Assembly: GCA_937120475.1 (NCBI GenBank)
Contig: CAKZJV010000007.1
Location: 372,001 to 436,000 of the forward strand
Length of the DNA: 64,000 nt
Source: an uncultured Cryomorphaceae bacterium
GTDB taxonomy: Bacteria > Bacteroidota > Bacteroidia > Flavobacteriales > Schleiferiaceae
Direction: 5' to 3'
Of this stretch, positions 16,822 through 25,791 are shown piece by piece; positions within the stretch are counted from its first letter, which is position 1, and each line of letters begins with the position of its first letter. The notes under the pieces were generated by a model, which saw only the letters and a program-made list of their open reading frames with translations, was not told where the DNA came from and made no database searches. The position numbers and the translations under genes were made by a program.

Positions 16822-17605
16822 AATTTCACCCTATTACTTTTTAGCCTTTACCTTTTTGTTTCTCACCCATTGCCAGCCTACAGAAACTGAGGGGTCCGGA
16901 GAAGTGGCCGGGAAGCAACAGCAGGAAGAACCTGCTGCGGAGCGGCCTCCGAAAAAGGAATCTGCGGTAACCAGTATTACGGATGACAATGTGAAAGACT
17001 TTCTCAGCAGCTATGCCAAAGAGCATTCACAAAATTCTGCGGTTATACGAACCGATTTCGGGGAAATTATTATCCAGCTTTACAATAATACACCCCTTCA
17101 TCGTGCTAATTTCCTATACCTTACCGATCAGGATTACTTCAATAATACCTGGTTTTACCGGGTTTCTAAAAATCATGTTATACAGGCAGGTAACAGTGAT
17201 AATCCCGAAACCATTCAAAAACGGGACCGCCTGGGAGATTATACTATACCGGCCGAAATAGGCTCAGGGAATATTCACCGGGCAGGAGCGGTGGCTGCCG
17301 CACGCAGCTATAACAACAATCCCTATAAACGGTCAGATCCTTACGAATTCTACATCTGCCTTGGTAAAAGCTATACCTATAACCAATTAAAGGCCATGGA
17401 AGAAGAATATAACATGACGCTGAACAGTCAGCAGATGAAAGTTTATGCTTCGGAAGGGGGAGCTCCGCACCTGGATGGTGAGCATACGGTTTTTGGCCAG
17501 GTAATAAGTGGTATGGAGGTGGTGGAAAAGATTGCCCGCGTTCAAACCGATGAAGGAGAGTGGCCGTTGGATAATATTCCCATTAGCGTGGAGATCATCA
17601 ATTAG
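16793..17605 (+). CDS. Cyclophilin-type peptidyl-prolyl isomerase lipoprotein
   Basis: A 270-residue lipoprotein (LTHCQP lipobox near residue 27) with a linker of charged residues to about 65, then a cyclophilin domain: 'AVIRTDFGEIIIQLYNNTPLHRANFLYL', 'WFYRVSKNHVIQAGN', 'GAVAAARS', and C-terminal 'HTVFGQVISGMEVVEKIA'. The catalytic Arg of 'FYRV' is kept, though the usual FHR is altered. It should accelerate proline isomerisation of envelope proteins. It overlaps the LON-domain gene by 29 bases, so they are coupled. Confidence 0.87.
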   Translation: MSFKTSTSIKISPYYFLAFTFLFLTHCQPTETEGSGEVAGKQQQEEPAAERPPKKESAVTSITDDNVKDFLSSYAKEHSQNSAVIRTDFGEIIIQLYNNTPLHRANFLYLTDQDYFNNTWFYRVSKNHVIQAGNSDNPETIQKRDRLGDYTIPAEIGSGNIHRAGAVAAARSYNNNPYKRSDPYEFYICLGKSYTYNQLKAMEEEYNMTLNSQQMKVYASEGGAPHLDGEHTVFGQVISGMEVVEKIARVQTDEGEWPLDNIPISVEIIN

Positions 17606-17904
17606 AGAAGAGGTTTGAATTGTTGCGGTTAAACCAGGCGTGAAGTAAAAAGGATCGATTAACCGCGAGCCTTTAAACTAAAGGTGGTGGTTATATTTAC
17701 TTTATAACAGGTTTTTTTTGAGCACTACCAAAGCAGATGATTTAAAAACCTGGAAGAGCTGAACATTGATGCCGATCAACAAGGGTAAGTGCTAGCAGAG
17801 CACCAAGCCCCTGGATGGAGCTAATTTGTAAGGCCAAAAGCACGGTAAAAAGGGAATAACCCTTATTTTCGCCACAATATTTAAAAACAAAATCACACTC
17901 TCCA
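17606..17904 (+). other. Intergenic region before sucD; no gene seen
   Basis: Almost 300 bases without a supported gene. A short inverted repeat GCGGTTAA / TTAACCGC lies in the first 60 bases. Around 17735-17815 short codon-like readings exist but are broken by stops, so at most a decayed remnant. The last 45 bases contain the sucD -7 box and a small AAGGG/CCCTT dyad at about 17860-17874. Confidence 0.5.
17874..17881 (+). promoter_or_regulatory. -7 box TATTTTCG for sucD
   Basis: TATTTTCG is one change from TAnnTTTG and lies 23 bases before the sucD ATG. No good -33 TTG is visible. Confidence 0.4.
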
Positions 17905-18786
17905 ATGAGCGTATTAGTCAATAAGAATTCAAAGATTATAGTTCAAGGCTTTACCGGTAGCGAAGGATCTTTCCATGCCGGGCAAATGATAGAATACGGT
18001 ACCAACGTAGTGGGCGGTGTTACGCCCGGTAAAGGTGGACAAACCCATCTTGACCGGCCGGTTTTTAACACCGTGGCAGACGCTGTTAAAGAAACCGGTG
18101 CTGATGTATCAATCATTTTTGTGCCACCGGCATTTGCGGCCGATGCCATTATGGAAGCTGCGGAAGCCGGAATTGGAGTAATTGTTACCATCACCGAAGG
18201 TATTCCGGTAAAGGACATGGTAGTGGTAAAGGAATATTTGAAAGACAAAAATTGCCGAATGATCGGGCCTAACTGCCCCGGGGTAATGACGGCTGGCGAG
18301 GCTAAGGTGGGTATTATGCCCGGCTTTATCTTTAAGCCCGGACGTATTGGTATTATATCTAAATCAGGAACCCTTACCTACGAAGCGGTGGATCAGATCA
18401 CCAAAGCTGGTATGGGCCAGTCCACGGCCATCGGAATTGGTGGAGACCCCATCATAGGGACTTCCATGAAAGATGCCGTAGAGTTATTGATGAATGATCC
18501 CGAAACCGATGGTATTGTAATGATTGGTGAAATAGGTGGGCAGATGGAACCCGATGCGGCACGCTGGGTCAAAGAATTCGGAAATGGCAAACCCGTAGTT
18601 GGTTTTATTGCCGGTGAAACGGCTCCTAAAGGCCGTACCATGGGCCATGCCGGAGCTATCGTAGGGGGTAGTGAAGATACGGCTCAGGCTAAAAAAGCTA
18701 TTCTAAAAGAGTGCGGGATTCACGTAGTGGACTCTCCGGCAAACATCGGTTCTAAAATGGCGGAACTGATGGGTGTAACTGCCTGA
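17905..18786 (+). CDS. sucD: Succinate-CoA ligase, alpha subunit
   Basis: A 293-residue alpha subunit of succinyl-CoA synthetase (TCA cycle; succinyl-CoA + NDP + Pi to succinate + NTP + CoA). The CoA-binding Rossmann start '[26 protein letters not shown]', '[20 protein letters not shown]', and the phosphohistidine loop '[13 protein letters not shown]' are intact. The beta subunit sucC is not adjacent, a common split in Bacteroidota. It has its own promoter and a terminator directly after, so it is monocistronic. Confidence 0.97.
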   Translation: MSVLVNKNSKIIVQGFTGSEGSFHAGQMIEYGTNVVGGVTPGKGGQTHLDRPVFNTVADAVKETGADVSIIFVPPAFAADAIMEAAEAGIGVIVTITEGIPVKDMVVVKEYLKDKNCRMIGPNCPGVMTAGEAKVGIMPGFIFKPGRIGIISKSGTLTYEAVDQITKAGMGQSTAIGIGGDPIIGTSMKDAVELLMNDPETDGIVMIGEIGGQMEPDAARWVKEFGNGKPVVGFIAGETAPKGRTMGHAGAIVGGSEDTAQAKKAILKECGIHVVDSPANIGSKMAELMGVTA

Positions 18787-18810
18787 AATTAGCACTAAAA
18801 TCGTATATCA

Positions 18811-18839
18811 AGCCCTGTTTTTTTTGCAGGGCTTTTTTT
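18811..18839 (+). terminator. Intrinsic terminator of sucD
   Basis: AGCCCTG (18811-18817) pairs with CAGGGCT (18827-18833) across a T-rich nine-base loop, followed by a T run to 18839. Confidence 0.85.
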
Positions 18840-18906
18840 ATGGCATTAATTCTTTAAAAGTTTGGTTATTTTCTTACTTTCCGGCTCGGGGAAGAAAAAC
18901 GTATAA

Positions 18907-20058
18907 ATGCTTAATAAACCGCCTTCTGATTTTTCCAAACTTGGAAAATTAGTACACAATCAGTTGGGAGAATTGATCTGCCTGCACTCTTTGCGGGGAG
19001 ATATACGCTATGTAAGCCCTTCATCGGAAAAAATATTGGGTTATTCGCCTTCCGAGTTAGCAGGTAGAGAATTAAGAGAGTTTATTCATCCCGATGATTA
19101 CATTCAACTGAATATTTTTACTGAAAATACCGTTTCCCAAGCTGTTCCGTTGGAGTTAAGAGTTTTAGCACAATGGGGCGACTACGTTTTGTTACAAACA
19201 TTTGCTCATTCTTTTCAAGACGAATCCACCGGTGAATTAATGTGGTATTCTTCCTCACGTGACATCAGTACGCTCAAAAAGGCCCAACCGGAGTTGGATA
19301 AGATGATGAAAGACCTGGGTGCTATGTCGGCCGGTTTAGGGCGCCAGCATCAACAGTTACTGGACTTTAGTTATATCATTTCTCACAATTTACGCGGGCC
19401 GGTAAGCAACGTAATTACGCTGGCCAACTTTTTACAGGAGGCTGATAACGAGGAGGAAAAATCCATGATTATCGAAAGTATCAATGAATCATCGCGCCAG
19501 TTAAACAGTGTTTTTGAAGAACTGATGGAAGTTTTAAAGGTGAGGAACTTTGATAGTTTAAGGATGGAGAGTATCAGGCTGGGCCCGGTGGTTAAGGCTG
19601 CCACAAAACTCTTTGAAGCTTCCGTTCATAAAGAGGGTGGTGAAATATCGATCGATATTCCGGATCATATCAGGGTACGGTCATCCTATGAATACCTGAA
19701 GAGCATACTGGCCAATTTGTTTTCTAATGCCTTAAAATTCAGGGATACTCAAAAAGATAAGCTCCGGATAGATATTCGTTATTCAGTAAATGAGCTGGGT
19801 GAAAAAAAGCTGTGCTTTACCGATAATGGCTTGGGTATAGATATGAAAAAATACCAGGACAAAGTTTTTAAACTGCATCAAACTTTTCACAGACACCCGC
19901 AAGCCAGGGGTTTTGGCTTGTTTATGTCGAAAAACCAAATGGAGGCTATGGGGGGTGAAATACGACTTCACAGCGAGGTAGGGAAGGGCTGTACCTTTAG
20001 CCTTATATTTAATCCCGTTATTAAACCTTTCAAAGTACAAATGCCTGAATTCTTTTAA
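18907..20058 (+). CDS. Soluble PAS-domain sensor histidine kinase
   Basis: A 383-residue kinase without membrane segments. A PAS domain spans about 20-125 (YVSPSSEKILGYSPSELAGRELREFIHPDDY, then 'SSSRDIS'). The dimerisation/phosphoacceptor helix has His160 in 'SYIISHNLRGPVSNV', the form typical of Bacteroidota. The ATPase domain shows N-box 'LANLFSNALKF', G1 'DNGLGID', and G2 'RGFGLFMSKNQMEAMGG'. It should sense an intracellular signal and phosphorylate an unlinked response regulator, as none is adjacent. The DUF1499 gene begins at the very next base after its stop. Confidence 0.88.
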   Translation: MLNKPPSDFSKLGKLVHNQLGELICLHSLRGDIRYVSPSSEKILGYSPSELAGRELREFIHPDDYIQLNIFTENTVSQAVPLELRVLAQWGDYVLLQTFAHSFQDESTGELMWYSSSRDISTLKKAQPELDKMMKDLGAMSAGLGRQHQQLLDFSYIISHNLRGPVSNVITLANFLQEADNEEEKSMIIESINESSRQLNSVFEELMEVLKVRNFDSLRMESIRLGPVVKAATKLFEASVHKEGGEISIDIPDHIRVRSSYEYLKSILANLFSNALKFRDTQKDKLRIDIRYSVNELGEKKLCFTDNGLGIDMKKYQDKVFKLHQTFHRHPQARGFGLFMSKNQMEAMGGEIRLHSEVGKGCTFSLIFNPVIKPFKVQMPEFF

Positions 20059-20472
20059 ATGGTTTTAAAGAGGAAGCAGCACATGGATATCGGTATTGTT
20101 CGCGGGCGACTCAAGCCTTGCCGGGATAGTCCCAACTGTGTGGGCAGCATGTATCCGCAAGATGAAAAGCATTATATGAAACCCTGGTTTTACCACCTGG
20201 AAAGGTCGGAGGTCATTGAGCATCTGCTGGATATGATCAGGTCGGAACGTGGAACGGAAATAAAGGAGGTAAAGGAAAACTATATTCATGCGGTTTATAC
20301 CATTCCTTTTTTCGGGTATAAAGACGACCTGGAGTTTTACATGCCCGATTCTGGAAATGTAATTCACTTCCGTTCGGCTTCGAGAGTGGGATATTATGAC
20401 TTCGGGGTTAATAAGCGAAGGATTAATCGCCTACGTAAAAAGCTCGCCAACCTTAGTATTGTTACTATTTAG
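20059..20472 (+). CDS. DUF1499 protein
   Basis: A 137-residue protein with the DUF1499 features 'CRDSPNCVGSM', 'YIHAVYTIPFFGYKDDLEFYMP' and 'VIHFRSASRVGYYDFGVNKRRINRLR'. The family is of unknown function. The N-terminus has no signal peptide. The ATG at 20059 immediately follows the kinase stop. An alternative ATG at 20083 (MDIGIVRG) is also possible. The end overlaps the convergent histidine kinase by 8 bases. Confidence 0.85.
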   Translation: MVLKRKQHMDIGIVRGRLKPCRDSPNCVGSMYPQDEKHYMKPWFYHLERSEVIEHLLDMIRSERGTEIKEVKENYIHAVYTIPFFGYKDDLEFYMPDSGNVIHFRSASRVGYYDFGVNKRRINRLRKKLANLSIVTI

Positions 20473-22489
20473 CCAGGGGCAGGGTAACTGAAAAACAACT
20501 TCCCTGGCCCTTGGCACTCTCAATATTTAGAGTACCGTGGTTGGCCTCCAGAAATTCCTGTACTATTAAAAGCCCCAGGCCGGTACCTTTTTCATTAAGT
20601 GTGCCCGGTGTACTTAGATTTTCGTTTAAATCCAGCATTTTATCAATCTGCTCCTGGGTCATTCCTGCACCCTGGTCGCGGACCGTTATCGTTACATTTT
20701 TCTCCGTAGTAGAGCTTCCGATGTGAATTTTCTGCCCGGTAAGTGAAAATTTGATGGCGTTTACCAGAAGGTTACGGAATATAATTTCGGTTTGATCGGG
20801 ATCTGAATACGACTTAAGGCTACGGTCAACCTCTATTTCAAGTTCCAGGCTTTTTTGTTGCAAGGCACTTTCCAGCTGTTTTTTAAGAGTATCGAAAATA
20901 CGTACAAATGGTACTTCCTGCAGGTTAACACTCATTCCGGTAAACTGGTTTTTACTCCATATTAATAGGTTCTCAACGGAAGAACGGGTATGGCTTACGG
21001 AGTCTTTAAGCCCCATGAGCAGCTCATCCTTGTCCTCTTTATCGATGTGATCGTATTCCAGTAATTCCAATATACCCAATAGCTGATTAAAGGGTTGCTT
21101 AAGGTCGTGCGTTAATATGGAGAATAGCTTGTTTTTGGTATGGTTCAGGTTTTCGAGCTCCAGGTTTTTTTTGATGAGCAGTTTGCTTTGGTAATCAATT
21201 TCCTTTTGCTTTTTCTGAATCATGTCGGTTTTCTCCATCAGTAATCTGTTGTATTCCTTACGCTTACGAATATTGAGGATGAGGGTAAGGATAAAGGCAA
21301 TAGAAGCTACCAGAAATACAGTTACGATTATCAACAGCAATTTATTACGGGCTATTACTTTATCCTGTAGCTTATTGCGTGAACTAAGCATTTCATTTTC
21401 CTTTTGGCGCAGTTCATTCTTCTGTTGGAGTAACCTTTCCTGTATGTTTAGTTTGATCAGTGTGTCGTTGTAAGCCTTGTATTCACGGTAAAGCTGCAGG
21501 GCTTTCTCAAACTGTCCGGCTTTTTCACAGGCCTTGGATAAAATAAGTGCGGATTCGCGGGTAAGATAGCGGGAGTTTTGCTCCTTGGCCAGGTCATAGG
21601 ATTCCTGCGCCTGGAGAAGACTTTGTTCGTGAAAGTTCCCCGCAAAGAGGATTCTGGCCAGATGAGTTTTGTACAACGAAATAGAGTAGGGGTCGCCATA
21701 ATCCTGCATTACTTCTACCGCCTTACCACAAAGTTCGATGGCCTTATCATGTTCCCCTCTTTTAGAAGCTACCATGCCCAGATTACAATGGGCAGAAGCC
21801 AGGCTGAACTGATCCTGGAATTCCTCAGCAATATCCAGGGCTATCCTACTTAAACTGTCAGCATGGTCAATCTCTCCTTGTTGCAATAAGAGTTCTGCCT
21901 TCAAGTTAAAGGCACTGGCCATGGTCTGTTCCAGTTCAAACTCCTTACTAAGTTGTATGGAACGGTCAATGTAGTCCATCGCCAGGTTGTAATTTTCCTG
22001 GGCTTGAAATATCATGGCAATATTCAAGGTGGTGGTGGCTTCCCCTTCCGGGTAGTCAATCATTTTATCGTATTCGATAGACTTCAGGTAATGATCAATA
22101 GCGCGGAGGTAATAACCCTGATCATTATAAACATTGCCCAGGCTTAGGTGAGTAACGCTGAGGCCCGAGTAATCGTTATGGCGCTTAAAAATTTTATGAG
22201 CGGCAATATGATTTTCAAGGGCCGGCTTTATTTTATTTTGATAGTAATAAGCTGCTCCAATTAAATCCAGAGCGGTGGCCATTTCCAAACTATCGTTTAT
22301 AGATTTGCTGTATTCCAGATATTGCTTGGCGTAATGCAAGGAAGAATCAGCGTCCACCACCAGGTAGTCGAACGCTAAAGAGTAGTGCCTAAAAAGTTCA
22401 TCTTCAACTTCTTCTGAGTGCTGGCCTTTTAAAAGAAATGAAGAAAAAATTAGAATGTAAAAGGTATATCTTAAAGAATTAACTATCAA
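20465..22489 (-). CDS. TPR-repeat membrane sensor histidine kinase
   Basis: A 674-residue kinase: N-terminal signal sequence, periplasmic TPR array at about 35-345 (repeats such as 'LGNVYNDQGYYLRAIDHYLKSIEY'), coiled coil, single TM at about 384-406, second coiled coil, then HisKA with His461 in 'LFSILTHDLKQPFNQLLG' and an ATPase domain with 'NLLVNAIKF', 'DQGAGM' and 'GTGLGLLIVQEFLEANHG'. The TPRs would sense a periplasmic protein or peptide. No response regulator is adjacent. No ATG exists at the 5' end, so the start is likely the TTG at complement 22487-22489, directly before the signal peptide. Confidence 0.86.
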   Translation of the reverse strand: MIVNSLRYTFYILIFSSFLLKGQHSEEVEDELFRHYSLAFDYLVVDADSSLHYAKQYLEYSKSINDSLEMATALDLIGAAYYYQNKIKPALENHIAAHKIFKRHNDYSGLSVTHLSLGNVYNDQGYYLRAIDHYLKSIEYDKMIDYPEGEATTTLNIAMIFQAQENYNLAMDYIDRSIQLSKEFELEQTMASAFNLKAELLLQQGEIDHADSLSRIALDIAEEFQDQFSLASAHCNLGMVASKRGEHDKAIELCGKAVEVMQDYGDPYSISLYKTHLARILFAGNFHEQSLLQAQESYDLAKEQNSRYLTRESALILSKACEKAGQFEKALQLYREYKAYNDTLIKLNIQERLLQQKNELRQKENEMLSSRNKLQDKVIARNKLLLIIVTVFLVASIAFILTLILNIRKRKEYNRLLMEKTDMIQKKQKEIDYQSKLLIKKNLELENLNHTKNKLFSILTHDLKQPFNQLLGILELLEYDHIDKEDKDELLMGLKDSVSHTRSSVENLLIWSKNQFTGMSVNLQEVPFVRIFDTLKKQLESALQQKSLELEIEVDRSLKSYSDPDQTEIIFRNLLVNAIKFSLTGQKIHIGSSTTEKNVTITVRDQGAGMTQEQIDKMLDLNENLSTPGTLNEKGTGLGLLIVQEFLEANHGTLNIESAKGQGSCFSVTLPLAK

Positions 22490-22564
22490 AAAAGGCTTGA
22501 TTTATTTTAATTTGCCAATATAAGAAGTTAAAGCCCGTAACGTGGAGTTATAGAAAATAAAATT

Positions 22565-22816
22565 ATGGAACTAGAGGTGCAATGTCCTAAATGTAATTGG
22601 GAGCCCGATGGTGAAGCTTATTGGAGCTGTCATGCGTGTAGCCTTGAATGGGATGTGTTCAGCACAGGAGGGCGTTGTCCGCGTTGCGGGCTCGAACATC
22701 AGTACACCGAATGCATCGGTTGGGCCGGGGGGTGCGATGAGCTGAGCCCCCACCTGGATTGGTACAATGGGCTGGACGCAAGCTTACAGGAAATCAATAT
22801 TGAGCGAACTAACTGA
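22565..22816 (+). CDS. Small multi-zinc-ribbon protein
   Basis: An 83-residue protein with four Cys pairs: CPKC (7-10), CHAC (22-25), CPRC (38-41), and later C50/C57. 'STGGRCPRCGLEHQYTEC' and 'SPHLDWY' recur in unnamed Bacteroidota proteins as far as I recall. It probably binds two zinc ions. Function is unknown. Its 3' end overlaps the convergent AlbA-domain gene by 8 bases. Confidence 0.7.
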   Translation: MELEVQCPKCNWEPDGEAYWSCHACSLEWDVFSTGGRCPRCGLEHQYTECIGWAGGCDELSPHLDWYNGLDASLQEINIERTN

Positions 22817-23495
22817 GCAGGTAAAAGCGAATACCTTTTTCCGTAGCACGGTAACCTATAATTTTCCATTGCAGAAAAAGCACCAATATTCTTTCCGCTA
22901 CACGAATATCCTCAATACCCGCTTCTTTTTTAAATCGGCTGATGGAGGTTTCCCGAGTCCGGCTCAATAACTCAAAGAGAGCTCTTTCTTCAGGCCCGTA
23001 AGCCACCATATTCTTTCGTTTGGAAACCGGTTGTTTGTTTTTAAGATAATCCACAATAACTCCGTTAGCGGCAAAATTTTCATCACCCTGCCGTATAAAA
23101 ACCTTCCACTGGCCTGATTCTGTTTTGGCGGAGTGTGGTGAATCCTGCGAAGCGGGAACTTCTACCTCCAATACCTTTTTACCTTCTTCATTCTCATACA
23201 CCATGGTTTTGAAGTGTACCACCGGCTGGCAGTACAGGGTAGCGGCCCCTTCAATCATGTAGAACTCTTCCTCGGGGTCCACACCGGTAATACGCCCGTT
23301 ATCCTTAACTCCTATAAGTAGTTTTCCACCATCGGTATTGGCAAAGGAAACCAGTGTTACCGCTATTTTCTGGGCACTGTCAATTCTGAATTTGAAATCC
23401 TGTTTTTGATGCTCTCCTTCATCAATGGCTTTAAACAGCTCTGTAATTTCTCCACTTACATGATCCAGCCAACGATTGCTTTCTCCAAACTCCAT
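22809..23495 (-). CDS. AlbA_2/Schlafen-like putative DNA-binding protein
   Basis: A 228-residue protein. Residues about 30-130 form an AlbA_2 (divergent AAA-4/Schlafen) domain: 'QDFKFRIDSAQKIAVTLVSFANTDGGKLLIGVKDNGRITGV' with the family's key E/D-F-K and 'ANTDGG' signature. The C-terminal 70 residues look like a winged helix ('ERALFELLSRTRETSISRFKKEAGI'). Such proteins are predicted nucleic-acid-binding regulators. It starts at ATG (complement of 23493-23495), divergent from the lipoprotein gene. Confidence 0.82.
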   Translation of the reverse strand: MEFGESNRWLDHVSGEITELFKAIDEGEHQKQDFKFRIDSAQKIAVTLVSFANTDGGKLLIGVKDNGRITGVDPEEEFYMIEGAATLYCQPVVHFKTMVYENEEGKKVLEVEVPASQDSPHSAKTESGQWKVFIRQGDENFAANGVIVDYLKNKQPVSKRKNMVAYGPEERALFELLSRTRETSISRFKKEAGIEDIRVAERILVLFLQWKIIGYRATEKGIRFYLLS

Positions 23496-23541
23496 AACCG
23501 TAAAAATAAACCGCGCGGTGCCATTAGAAAAAGGATTCGGA

Positions 23542-23549
23542 TATATTTG
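23542..23549 (+). promoter_or_regulatory. -7 box TATATTTG just before the next ATG
   Basis: A perfect TAnnTTTG ends only four bases before the ATG at 23554, so transcription could begin at or very near the start codon. Confidence 0.4.
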
Positions 23550-23553
23550 TTTG

Positions 23554-24480
23554 ATGTACCGTCAAATAAGTTTCTTTTGGATATTGGCAGTATGCATGGC
23601 CTGCACCCGAACCAACCCCACCCACAGCAATTCCGGGCCGGGTATGGATGAGCCTTTTGCGCCAACCTATACCTTAAGTGAGCTCGATAGTAGTGCCCGT
23701 TTTACCAAGGGCTCGCGCGCAGTAGGCGAAGTGGACTCCGTACCCGAAGTATCGGGAATGGTGAATAGCTTTTGGAACCCGTCCTGCTTATGGGTGCATA
23801 ATGACGGTGGAGACGGTCCTTACCTTTTTCTCATCCACCAGGATTCAGCACAGTTAAAGGCCACCTTTCAAGTTAATACGATCAATTACGACTGGGAAGA
23901 TATAGCCCTTAACGTGAGCCCCGGAGGTGATAAATCCTTCCTTTGGATTGCCGATATTGGTGATAACCTGGGTGGCCGACCGGATTATAGGCTCATACAA
24001 TTAGCGGAACCGCTCACCAAGCCTGAAATGGGTATTCCCATGATCAATCCCATCCGTGAAATCAACTTTGTATATCCTGATGGTAACCATAATGCAGAAT
24101 GCCTGCTGGTTGATCCTTTCCAGGGCGAACTGATTATTATTACCCGTGACAACCCGGCCCGGGTGTACTCGCTAATGCCATCATCCGGTAATAACCTGCG
24201 CACCTTGACTTTTCGCGGAGTGCTTCCTATTCCCGGTATTACCGGTGGTGACGTTAGCCGTAACGGAAATCATATTTTGTTGAGAACCTACCATGAACTG
24301 CTGCTTATCGATCGGCTGGCCGGACAAACCGTAGCCGAGGCACTGGCCAATATGCCAACTCTATTGCCTTATACCCCCGAACCCCAGGGAGAGGCTATTT
24401 GCTGGGGAAATGGCGGGTACTATACCCTTAGTGAAAGGGTGGGACAAGCTTTACCTGTGTTATACCATTATGCGGAATAG
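23554..24480 (+). CDS. Putative lipoprotein with beta-propeller-like features
   Basis: A 308-residue lipoprotein from the ATG at 23554, with signal peptide and lipobox (FFWILAVCMACTRT). An upstream in-frame ATG at 23476 would lie inside the divergent gene and ahead of the promoter, so it is rejected. The body has repeated strand blocks ('VSGMVNSFWNPSCLWVHNDGGDGPYLFLI', 'WIADIGDNLGGRPDYRLIQ', 'LLVDPFQGELIIITRD'), suggesting a beta-propeller such as SdiA-regulated or phytase-like folds. I do not recognise a catalytic motif. Confidence 0.72.
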   Translation: MYRQISFFWILAVCMACTRTNPTHSNSGPGMDEPFAPTYTLSELDSSARFTKGSRAVGEVDSVPEVSGMVNSFWNPSCLWVHNDGGDGPYLFLIHQDSAQLKATFQVNTINYDWEDIALNVSPGGDKSFLWIADIGDNLGGRPDYRLIQLAEPLTKPEMGIPMINPIREINFVYPDGNHNAECLLVDPFQGELIIITRDNPARVYSLMPSSGNNLRTLTFRGVLPIPGITGGDVSRNGNHILLRTYHELLLIDRLAGQTVAEALANMPTLLPYTPEPQGEAICWGNGGYYTLSERVGQALPVLYHYAE

Positions 24481-25791
24481 CTATTGCAGCTGTACACGAA
24501 ACCGGCCGCTGATAATTTGCAATTGAAGTTCGGCTAAACGTGCGTTAAAAGAAGCGTTATAACGTTCCGAGCGGGCTCTTAAAAGTTCCAGTTGAATAGT
24601 TCTGAAGTCCACACTGCTTATAGCCCCTGCCTCCAATTGTTTTAAACCGGTTTCCACAATTTTGGTGGCCTGCCTTTCATTGCTTTCACGCAAACTCAAT
24701 ATCCTTAACTGGTAGTCGTAATTATTGTAAGCCTTGTTCAGGTTGCGCTCTGCCTGTTGCTGGGCATCCTTTTGCTGTATTTCAGCATTGGCCAATCCCA
24801 GTTGTTCGTTTTGGAGGTTGCGCAAATCGTTAAAACCATTGAATAAATTGAAACGTACACGAACCCCGAAAGTGGGGCCAAAACGGCTCAATTGCTGAAC
24901 CTGACCGGCTTCGTTTTGCGAAAAGTTGTACTCCAGGTTACCAAACAGGCTAACCTCCGGGTAAAAATTAGAGCGCGCCTGTGAAACCAGGGCATCCTGT
25001 ATTTTAACCTGGCTGCGTGCCAGCAAAAGAGCGGAATTCATTTGTTGTAAACTATCTCTTAAATCAGCTAACCGCAGGGTAGTATCCACCGCCAGTTCAT
25101 CGTTAATGGTGAGTTGATCGCCCGGTTCATTCAATATGTAAAGAAGGTCTTCTTTGAGATTGCGGATGCGGTTTTGTTGTTCCAGCAAACTTATGCTATC
25201 ATTACTGGCATCCAGGGCAGCTTGCCGTGCATCCAGGCCCGATGCAGAGCCCAATGACAGGGCATTATCTATAATCTTTTGCCTCTCTTTGCTGATGCGC
25301 AGATTTTCCTTCAGTACCGGCAGTAGTTCCTGCTCAAAAAGCAATTGGTAATAGACTCCTGCCAAATCCAGTATGGTAACTTCTATTTGCGAGCGCAGGT
25401 TGTAATAAGCCAATTCTTCACCGGCCTCCAGTTCCTTTTTACGGGCCCACATCCTGAAACCGTCAAAAACCGTCCAGTTAAGAGCCAGTGCCACGTTCAG
25501 GTTCTGACTGCGGGCTCCATCACGATTGATAGTGCTTCCATCAAAAAAGGTAATATCGGTATTACTGGAACCAAAATTCTGCTCCCCCTCCAGGTCCAGG
25601 GTTGGTAAAAAGCCCGCATTACCAACGGTATTGTCGTTTTCAGCTACGCGTTGCACATTACGACTAAGGCTGATCCCGTAATTCTGGCGCAGCACTTTTT
25701 CAAGCGCCTGCGAAAAAGTAATACCCTGTCCGCTGGCTGAAAGAGCGGATATTAACCATAAGCCGATGATCCCTATTCTACTCGTCCTCAT
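24481..25791 (-). CDS. TolC-family outer-membrane efflux channel
   Basis: A 436-residue outer-membrane factor with a signal peptide (…ISALSASGQGITF) and two long alpha-helical OEP repeats ('QGITFSQALEKVLRQNYGISLSRN', 'LNVALALNWTVFDGFR', 'FGVRVRFNLFNGFNDL', 'AGAISSVDFRTIQLELLRAR'). It forms the exit duct of the RND pump encoded upstream, overlapping the pump gene by 14 bases. Confidence 0.92.
   Translation of the reverse strand: MRTSRIGIIGLWLISALSASGQGITFSQALEKVLRQNYGISLSRNVQRVAENDNTVGNAGFLPTLDLEGEQNFGSSNTDITFFDGSTINRDGARSQNLNVALALNWTVFDGFRMWARKKELEAGEELAYYNLRSQIEVTILDLAGVYYQLLFEQELLPVLKENLRISKERQKIIDNALSLGSASGLDARQAALDASNDSISLLEQQNRIRNLKEDLLYILNEPGDQLTINDELAVDTTLRLADLRDSLQQMNSALLLARSQVKIQDALVSQARSNFYPEVSLFGNLEYNFSQNEAGQVQQLSRFGPTFGVRVRFNLFNGFNDLRNLQNEQLGLANAEIQQKDAQQQAERNLNKAYNNYDYQLRILSLRESNERQATKIVETGLKQLEAGAISSVDFRTIQLELLRARSERYNASFNARLAELQLQIISGRFRVQLQ

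Noticed and set aside
17606-17904. A decayed gene before sucD
   Set aside because: Short codon-like stretches exist but are interrupted and match no family that I recognise.
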